DNA from: Schistosoma mansoni
Lineage: Eukaryota > Platyhelminthes > Trematoda > Strigeidida > Schistosomatidae
Assembly (NCBI RefSeq): GCF_000237925.1
Contig: NC_031499.1
Location: 434,001-498,000 of the forward strand
Direction: 5' to 3'
Length of the DNA stretch: 64,000 nucleotides
Positions within the stretch are counted from its first letter, which is position 1. Each line of letters opens with the position of its first letter. Position numbers and translations under genes: made by a program. The notes under the pieces were generated by a model. That model saw only the letters and a list, made by a program, of their open reading frames with translations, did no database searches and was not told the origin of the DNA. This document shows, piece after piece, positions 55,752-64,000 of the stretch.

Positions 55752-56110
55752 TGAAAACTGGTGCACTTCACATGATTCAATAGTAGTTCCTTGAATGCTG
55801 TATAAGGGAGTGAGATCGGCTTATATGGATATGCCAAAGTTTTTAGTAAACTGTACACTTCTTGACTGATGAACGTCAGAAAATGTGCCACAATTTCGCC
55901 ACCCTTCATGCCTTTCTTGGTTATGCTTTATATCTCAAACCTTCGAAAATAATCCTCAAATGCTTCAGAAGTTGAATGAACGTCCAACTGTTGTACCGCA
56001 GCTCCATCGCGACGCCAATGTGATAATTAGAAGTATTTGAATTATAGTATGAACTAGTAATCCCAGGAATAAAGCAATTTAATCAAGAAGTATTAGATGA
56101 GCACAACGAA
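55752..56110 (-). mobile_element. Gypsy-B fragment (copy B3): gag start and part of an LTR
   Basis: Minus strand: LTR-B sequence at about 56007-56110, the primer-site sequence TTGGCGTCGCGATGG just after it, then gag N-terminal sequence down to 55752 (VAHFLTFISQEVYSLLKTLA). A broken remnant. Confidence 0.8.
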
Positions 56111-57772
56111 TGTACGTACTAAACAGATGGGAACAGGTAAGGAAACCTTACTTTGCGACACATATACAGGTAGGGATCGTCCAATAGTACCAAAACATTA
56201 TCAACGCAACGTCTTCAATACGTTGCACAATCTTTCTCATCCAGGTGTTCGTGCATCCATCAAGCTCATAACGAAACGGTTTTGCTGGCCTGGTATGAAT
56301 AAAGACGTGAGGGAGTGGGCACGCTCCTGTGTAAGCTGTCAGAAATCTAAGGTCATTAGACACAACAAATGTCCCTTAGGCTCTTTCAAAACCCCTGACA
56401 CTCGTCTCGACCACGTTCATCTAGATTTGGTAGGACCCTTACCCGATTCCAACGGATACTCATACCTTTTAACATGCGTAGACCGTTTCACTCGATGGCC
56501 AGAAGCAATACCTATTAAGGATATTACTGCTGAAATAGTGGCTCGCGCTTTCGTCGAACGGTGGGTAGCAAATTTCGGCTGCCCTTCAACCATCAACGCA
56601 GACTGCAGATGCCAGCTTGAATCTGGACATTTCCGTTGTCTGACCACACTATTAGGAATCACTCGTTTCCGAACGACCGCCTACCACCCACAAGCAAACG
56701 GTTTGGTAGTACGGCACGAATGATAGCATCAGTATCGATCGCCTCAAAGCAACGTACATAGAAGGAAACCCTATCTATGTCGATTTTCCCTCGGTACAAT
56801 CGAACGACACGGCCCTACACTTGTAATAACCCACACGACAGCCGACACACACGTTGATACTTCGTCAACGTCGGAAAATAAACCTACGACAACGCGTTCT
56901 GGAAGAAGAGTAAGATTTCCAGAACATCTAAACGATTATTGCACGTAGGACACAAACTCTATCTCGAATTTCCTTTGAGTTGTTTGTCATGAAAAAAATT
57001 TTAATGTGCTCATTTATATGGTTTTATTCCAAAGAACAATTTGTTTACTAATAAGCGTATTATTTCTTTTATATAAAAAAACGATTTTTCAATCGCTTTT
57101 ACGCCGTCGCAAGCGTATTAGTTCATTTACTTTTTCTTCGCTCACCTTGTGTCCTTATACAAGTGCGGGTGTGTTTCGACATGCACCCACACGTTCTATT
57201 TTTTCTTTTCCAGGACGGCTGGAAAAGAACGATGAAGTCTATAAAGAACCGAGATTTTCAATTGTATTTTGCTTTACGATTACTATATTGTATTCCATGG
57301 CTCTTTATAGTAAGGAAAGACGACCAGATGCTGCTGAACATAGCAGGCTATCAGAAGAGTGTTTACCAACTACAAAATCGTTGGGTTTAAACTTCTGGCT
57401 GGCCACGTCGTAGGGTCATCACTATCTCACTAGGGGGGAGTGATCTGTAGCTGTAAATAATTCGCCAAAATCAATAGCTCTGTAAATGCTCGACATTGGA
57501 TGCTGACCACATTGTTTTAGTGGACTTGTTTAACTGAAGGCGTTCGGTCATACATCCACACTAGGTCACGTCACAGCTCAGCGTGGGAAACATCTCCCAC
57601 GTTCACTAGCCAGATTAGATCAACCGCTTCTCGATGTATTGATAACGCATCAAATATATCTTTCCAACCTCTTCACATCTGACTTCTGATTTTAACTAAG
57701 TGGGGGACGATTCGAATATAGAAGGTGTTACTGGTTAATAGTTGTCAAACTACAATACTGGTGGTATCTTCA
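56110..57772 (+). mobile_element. CsRn1-type Gypsy element, third copy, 3' part only
   Basis: Integrase sequence at 56118-56720 ([41 protein letters not shown]), then, after an internal loss, the pol end ([13 protein letters not shown] near 56895), a 3' untranslated region and the LTR at 57446-57772. Broken, with about two breaks. Its LTR enters the right arm of the large inverted repeat. Confidence 0.88.
57446..57772 (+). repeat. 3' LTR of the third CsRn1-type copy
   Basis: 327 bp, begins TGTAGCTG after a G-rich purine tract, ends ATCTTCA. 57503-57772 is mirrored at 45129-45398. Confidence 0.9.
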
Positions 57773-60253
57773 ATGGAATGGTGTGTGATGGTGTAGTGAT
57801 GTGATAGGTTTCCAAAATGTGTGTAAATTCATTGAAGATGTGCGATTGAAACTGTGAACGTCTGTCGGAAGTAACTGTAGGAGGTACTCTAAAATTAGAA
57901 ATCTACCTGTCAAGGAATACGGCAGCGACATTTTCTGCTGGGAAGTCTTTTATTTGGCATGCAATTAACCATCTAGTAAGATGGTCCAATGCGCTAAATA
58001 CATAATTAAATCCGTTAGATGGAGCCAAAGGACCAACTAAATCAACATGGACATTTGGAAAACGATGGTCGGGTAGACTGAATATTGACGATGTTGTAAC
58101 TTTGTGCCTATGACTTTTGCTGCGCTTGCATTGTAAGCGAATTCTGGTCCGCTGCTTCACATTTGGCCAAACAAATCTTTCTGCGATCAGTCTCACAGTA
58201 GCACAGACTCATGGAAGGGATAATCAGTAAAGACAGTCAAAAATAATCTCCCTCTATATAACGCTGGTACAAATAATGTGTGTGTCCCAGTCAAAGTGTC
58301 ATAAATCATAGTAAAGTCGGAATGTGGTATTGGAACACTTTTTAACGTTATACTTGAATTTTGTCCACAGGCACCAAGATCAAAATCATCCGCACGTAGA
58401 CATGCAACGTCTCATTAACCAAGTATTTTGGTGGAGAAAATAGCATCCACGTGAAAACGTGATAATGAATCTGACAAAAAAGGTTGATTCACCTGTTGTA
58501 AACTATGTTGGTCGAAAATTGGGAAGTGTCATCCAGTTTTCGGATTTTTCCAGGGGTATAAAGACCGCTTTTGGAATCAAAGGTGTAAGTCAAAGGTTTG
58601 TGATCTGTGAGTATTAGGAAATCTTTACCTTGAGATAAATGTTTAACCGCCTGGTAAATGGCCAATAATTCTGTGATAATTAGAAGTATTCGAATTATTA
58701 TACGAGCTAGGAATCCCAGAAATAACGCAATTTAGATCAAGGAGAACTATATGAGCACTAACGAACGTATTATATTTAGAATTCGAAACCAGGTAGTCAT
58801 CGAGTACAAAGGAATCATTAGTTCATACAAACACCACAAATTTCTTGCGGAAAGTACCATATGGCATTTGGCTTGGTTCTAGTTTCTTTGGGAAGGAAAC
58901 AAATGGTTATGGATGCAGAAAAAGAATATTTTGCTTCGGTAAATAATATAAAGTGTTTTATTTTGCTTTGCAATGCCTGCGTCAGAGGTTGTAGAAAGGC
59001 TGAATAGTGTGGGATATATACCAATGTGAAATCTTCAAAGTCAGGTTGCCCACTATCTACGGACTGCGTCAGTAACATCTCTGTGTTTGCGTGTACACCC
59101 GGCTAGGCATGGTCTGTCTATACTTCTAGCTCCGATCATCTGTTAAGCGAGCTTCTGGCATTAGTGTAACAGATTTTAAGACCGTTCAAATTGCTCCGAA
59201 GGTTCAGTATCATTCCCTGTCGAAGCCCCACCACCCTAGGGTCCACAATTTCAAGGTTCTTTTGGCCGGGATCTAGCCTTAGTTTTATGTCTTTTCGAGC
59301 TTCTCGTCCCTCCGTACGGTTCACGAGCGTCAAGTCTCACAAACGAAAGCTTGTAGATGAAGACGAGTCGCGATTGACTAAGATCACCACTACATGTGGA
59401 TTACGCGCCAGATAAGGACTTGGATCCCTCGATAGGCCGAAAACCAAAAGGCTATTATTGGTCCAGATAAGATATATTTGTTGGCGATCTCGTGGTATCG
59501 AAAGAATACCGTGACGTGCCAAACATTACAAGCGAAACTGCCGGGCAGATGCGAGTTCCTGCGAGGTCACAGGCAACAGAAGGAAAAATGTGTTTGGTAC
59601 AGTTGAACAAACAAGTACAGTAAAACAATCACTGGTACAATTGGTTACAGTAATAAATGTTTCCATTATACTAATCGCGTTTCTCGTCATATAAGTAGGT
59701 CACTCCAAGGTAATTGCCTGGTGGAAAGAACAAACGAACCATCAAGGCACTTTTACAAACGTTCATCAATAAGTCGTCATCTGAATGTTGGTATTAGTTT
59801 CAGTTTTGAAAGGACAGGAAGCTTGATAGCCTGTGTTAGTCTTGTCAATGATGGTCTCTCAGTTGGCCTAAATTTCTTTTAAAAGAGTCCATTGTATGGA
59901 GCTTCAGAAAGAAGGCAGTGATTTCTTACTTGTTGTGATTAACTTTGTTTTTGTGTATTTGTTGCATCAAAAAACATCCTTCATCTACTTTAAGTTGAAT
60001 TATTTCGGTTAGGGTTTGACATTTTGTTGAAAACTTTGTCTCGTGGTACCTTCTTTCTCATTGACTCTGACACTTGTGTTTCTATTGTTGTCATATTGTG
60101 TTTGAAACCCTAACCTGATTCCAGTGTTTGGCAGTACTTACAAATGTGGACAACCGAACTGAAGTAATGCAGTGTGAGGAATGTAAAAATTGGTTCCACA
60201 AGATGTGTACCCGTCTTAGTCCCTCCGCATACAAAAGATGCTGTAAGCCTAAC
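57503..60253 (-). repeat. Right arm of the 2751-bp inverted repeat
   Basis: Reverse complement of 42648-45398 with the same contents mirrored: CsRn1-type LTR, Gypsy-C integrase at 57903-58196 and RNase H near 58471-58671, LTR-B at 58672-58838, Gypsy-C RT tail near 58901-59006, LINE ORF2 start at 59136-59341, family-C LTR at 59352-59707, LINE R4 3' end at 59760-59901, and LINE R3 5' end with the PHD finger start at 60128-60253. The two arms are the same length with no indel seen. Confidence 0.93.
60128..60253 (+). mobile_element. LINE R3 ORF1 PHD-finger fragment (mirror copy)
   Basis: Encodes MQCEECKNWFHKMCTRLS and stops at CKPN, where the inverted repeat ends and Gypsy-D sequence begins. It differs from the left copy by two residues in the part shown (Arg for Cys, Cys for Tyr). 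The rest of the LINE is absent on this side. Confidence 0.75.
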
Positions 60254-63200
60254 GCTGCAGACGTAGGACGGAATGATTTTGAGCCAAGGAACCAGGAGCG
60301 ACCACAATAACGAATTTCGGGACCGAATTATTGCCATACGTATTTGGAGCCAGATAGATCGACTGAGTGCGTTGACTAGAGCGTAGGTGATCAGGCCAGC
60401 TTTCACCAAGGTTGACTGAAGTCGACGATACCGAAGGGACGATGGTCGGAGGCGTGGGCCCAGGATAAAGACAACAATCAAAGAAAAAGAGAAAAGTGTG
60501 GCATGCGTGTAGTATAGGGGTAGAGTCCTATACTGCATCCGTTGTTAGTTGGAAGGTTAGTCGCGAAAATGTACGGGTAGGCGTACTCGGCTACCGCAAC
60601 GTGAGACGATAATCCCGTACTCGCCTCGCGAGACTGCAATCTCATCCGAAGTCAAGGGCGGCGTGGTCTGCTGATCTGGACGTGAGACTGGAGTCTCGTC
60701 CGTAGATGGTGCAGGTGACAAGTGCTGTTGACTGGGACGTCGGAATGAGGTCTCTGATGCATCTATCGTGGGATCCGAAGTGGATTTGGAGATCCCGCTA
60801 GAAGATTTGATGGGTCTGGCATTGAGTCTCGGCTTATTAGGTATAGCACTATCATCGATGTGTGCTGACTATCTCAATGCGGCAATGTCGATCGACCTAA
60901 AAGGTCTTTTCGTGACGGGAAATCACGTGAATTGGTCCTTTGCAAGGCCGTTGCAAAGGCTTGCGTACCGAATATACTCCTATGGAAACATGTGAACAGG
61001 TAGATAACTATCGAGGGAGAGCGACCTGTCGATGTTGTATACGAGTTGACACCGGAGGCAATGTTCGCATAAATTCAGAAAATCATTGGACGTAGTCTCA
61101 TTTGCCAAAACTGTCACTGCTCCGTGGTGTGAAAAATTCCCTAGGCAGATGTAATGTCGTGCCGTGTACAAGTTTGGCGGCAGAACATTGAATATCTGCC
61201 TTTAAGCTCGTTCTGATACCCAAGAGGACGAACGGTAAGGTTTCGCACCAATTGTCGTTTTCGTGTGCTCGAAGAGCACTTTTAAGTTGACGATGAGACC
61301 GTTCAACTAAACCATTTGATGCTGGGTGGTTGGCGGTAGTGCGTATGCGTTCCGTACCAAGGAGTCGGGTTAACGAGGAGAATGATTCGGACTCAAATTG
61401 TTGTCCTTGGTCAGTCCTGACAGTCGAGGGACAACTGTACAGTGCTATCCATCATTCTACGAAGCGGTGAGCAACTGTCTCCGCAGTAATAGACGTGATG
61501 AGAATAGCTTCGGGCCATCTGATGAAACGGTCGATGCACGTGAGCATGTGATCATACCCATGCGATGGTGGCAATGGTCCCACAATGTCCATATGAACGT
61601 GATCGAAGCGAGCATCAGGCGTAGCGTAGGTGCAAATGAGGGCGGCTACGTGCCTGTGCACTTTTGATAGTTGGCATTGTAAGCATTGCTTTGCCCACAT
61701 ACGGACATCTTTATTCATGGACGGCCAGATGTATCGTGCAGCGATGAGGCGTAGTGTGGCTGCGATACCTGGATTAGATAGACCATGGAGGGTATCGAAG
61801 ACGAGACGACGGTGAGCAGAGGGTACGATGGGTCGAGGGAGACCCTTAGAAGTATCGCATAAGATAGTACCTGAGCTAGTAGCTAGGGGTTCTTCTCGGC
61901 ACCGAAAGAAGCGTAGAATGCTATGCTTCTGTGCATGAAGGATCACTTGCTTAGCGACGGCAAAGTAGCTGCATTCACCTGGATCGAGAGCTTGCCAACT
62001 CCCGGAGATGTTCTGTTGCATAACGGCTCCTATGGCGAAATCCGATGCATCAACAGCTATACTAAGCGTGGCTGATGGGTCAGTATGAGCGAGAAGTTTG
62101 GCTTGAGCTAGGGCCGTTTTGATCTCTGAAAATGCAGTACACGCAGCATCGTTCAATTCTGGTTTGCGGGGACAACCGCCAAGTAACTCGGTTAATGGTC
62201 GTAACCGTTCTGCCGCGTGTGTGATGAAACGTCAGCAGAAGTTGACTAAACCGAGGAATGCCTTCAGTTCCTTGAGTGTGGACAGTACAATTTACTCCAT
62301 TATTGCACATACTTTATCCTCACAAGGTAGAATACTCTCTTCCTTAATAAGATGACCTAAGAATTATATTTCCGTTTTACCAAGTTCACTCTTGCCCGAG
62401 TTGACTGTTATTCCATTATCTGAAAGGCGCTGGAATGGTAGTGTTGGGTGCTGATAATGTTCATCTACGTTTGACGATTCGATTAGTAGGTCATCAATAT
62501 AGACGTGAACAAAATCTATGTCTCGTACTACGCTCTCGATTAACCTTTGGAAAGTTTGAGCAGCATTCCTTACTCCAAATGACATTCGTAGGAACTCAAA
62601 CAGACCGAAAGGAGTAGCGATAGCGGTTTTCTCGATGTCTTCAAGAGTGGCTGGGATATGCTCGTACCAGATCAATCCTGGAAAAAATAGTCGTGCCCTT
62701 GAGTGATGCCGTGGTGTCATGTATGTCGGGGATGGGGTAGCTTTCGAAGCGCGTAACTACGTTTAATGCTCGGTAGTCTCCACATGGTCTCCAGCTAACC
62801 CCGTCCCTTTTTCGTACGATGTGGAGAGGTGAGGTCCAGGGACTGTGATAAGGACGAATAATACCAGTAGCTAGTAGGTTTTCAAACTCACGTTTAGTGA
62901 AAGCTGATTTGTCCGGCGCCAGTCGGTAAGGTTTTGCCGTAACTGGTGGTCCGCCGCTGACTATGTGGTGTACCACACGGTTGGTCACCGATGGGATCTC
63001 CTCGAGAGGTTTAGTTAAGTTAGAGAATCTCTGAAATAAACTGTGAAATAAATCGTCACGCGAATGAAACACACCTGTGATTCGGTACGCGTTTGTGTGA
63101 TCTTTAAAGCCCATGAATTTGCTGTTCGACGAAGTATCGATTAGCTGCAGCCTACGTGAATCAACCAGTCATTCATAGTGCTGTAGGAAATCGATACTGA

Positions 63201-64000
63201 GTATTGCTGTGGGAACATCGGCAATGGTGAACGTCCACAGATACTGTCGTCGGTTGCTCAGGTTGACCGTAAACTGTCGTGTACCATAGGTAGGAATGAC
63301 TGAGCCATTCGCAGCGCGTAGTCGAGGCATCGTATCTTGAGACTTACTGTTAGCAATAGGTACAGCAGAAACTTGGGACATGTATTCACTAGGTACCTAG
63401 CGTTAGTGAGATAATCGTGCACATAAAATGAACGGCCAACCTGAGATGAAGGGCCGGCCGCATTTACTCGCCGGCTCGAGAATTTCCCGCCCCGTATGTG
63501 CAGGAGGCTCGACAATGGCGGGCACTGGCCTCGAAGGCAGGGTGGAACACGCACCAACCAGCAATCGCTTCCGAAATCGCCTTTTGGCATGGCTTAGAAG
63601 ATGCCCGCTTGGGACGAGCTGTTACGGTTTCACGAGAGCGTGACCTGGGTCGGGGACCTAGGGTTCTGTTTCATTGGATCGGTCTCAAAAACTGAGACGG
63701 GTGTGAGTACATTTATCCTTATCCCAATGAGATGTAGGTTGACTAGTATCAAGATCGATGTTCGAACGTGATTTTGAGGCAACTATATAATTGTCTCGGA
63801 TGCTAGTCCGCGCCGATATCTTATCTGCTATGAGGGCTACCTAGTTAAGTGGTCTGTCCTCGAGTAGAGCCGTAATATTTGGTTGTACTTTTGCTAGTAG
63901 AGATTTGCGCTACAGTTCCTTAACGATTTCGGGATCGGCTGTCGTAGTCCCCGCAAGAGATTGCAGGCGCGTGAGGTGATGGTTCGGTTTAGCATCAACC
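60254..64000 (-). mobile_element. CsRn1-clade Gypsy element (family D), broken, runs off the window
   Basis: Minus strand, parts in order from the window end. Gag at 63420-64000 has a CHCC box (CVFHPAFEASARHCRASC, the same spacing as the element at 6454) near 63500-63560. Protease and linker lie near 63169-63415. RT is at 62364-63114 ([43 protein letters not shown]). RNase H and integrase are at 60990-62156 (VDASDFAIGAVMQQ, VHMDIVGPLPPSHGYDH, HPASNGLVERSHRQLK). The pol end is near 60557. No 3' LTR is present because the inverted repeat cuts in at 60253. Several breaks; the 5' end lies beyond the window. Confidence 0.88.

Noticed and set aside
42648-60253. Foldback or Maverick-like transposon with 2.7-kb terminal inverted repeats
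   Set aside because: The arms are made of fragments of several unrelated elements in the middle of their own sequences, there is no target-site duplication at 42648/60253, and no capsid, polymerase or transposase gene belongs to the spacer as a unit.

Overview
The window reads as nuclear DNA of a parasitic flatworm, most likely a blood fluke (Schistosoma or a close relative). It is AT-rich, host exons are few and short with introns down to about 43 bp, and the repeats are ones known from schistosomes: Smalpha-type hammerhead-ribozyme SINEs, CsRn1/Boudicca-like Gypsy elements with a CHCC gag box, RTE (SR2-like) and CR1-like LINEs, a Penelope-like element with a GIY-YIG endonuclease, and a CACTA transposase of the SmTRC1 kind. 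The species cannot be fixed from sequence alone.

Host genes. Two can be supported, both on the minus strand and both resting on spliced exons. A UTP11-like small-subunit processome protein lies at 23846-24656 (four exons, 228 residues). A GSKIP (DUF727) homologue has exons at 52283-52511 and 49051-49258; its first exon was not found.

Layout. 1-6.2 kb: AT-rich, with one internally deleted RTE-type LINE. 6.2-16.8 kb: a three-level nest, with a young whole-looking CsRn1-type Gypsy element inside a solo LTR inside an old Gypsy element, then a second, partial CsRn1-type copy. 16.8-23.6 kb: sparse, then RTE LINE copies interrupted by an SR2-like tail and by a 522-bp non-autonomous insertion. 23.8-24.7 kb: UTP11. 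25.4-30.5 kb: CACTA transposase fragment and a near full-length RTE LINE. 31.7-42.8 kb: a minus-strand CR1-like LINE split by a Penelope-like element, itself split by a young whole-looking Gypsy element, and separately by a palindromic hammerhead SINE that contains a 200-N assembly gap. 42.6-60.3 kb: a 2751-bp inverted repeat with very similar arms, enclosing the GSKIP exons and a second, 420-bp inverted repeat that brackets the last GSKIP exon. 60.3-64 kb: a minus-strand CsRn1-clade Gypsy fossil running off the window.

The elements do not form a pathway. They record a history of insertions, and target-site duplications at most junctions give a relative order. The observations most worth following are the two inverted repeats around GSKIP, the palindromic hammerhead insertion at the gap, and the hammerhead-like core at the end of the Penelope-like element.
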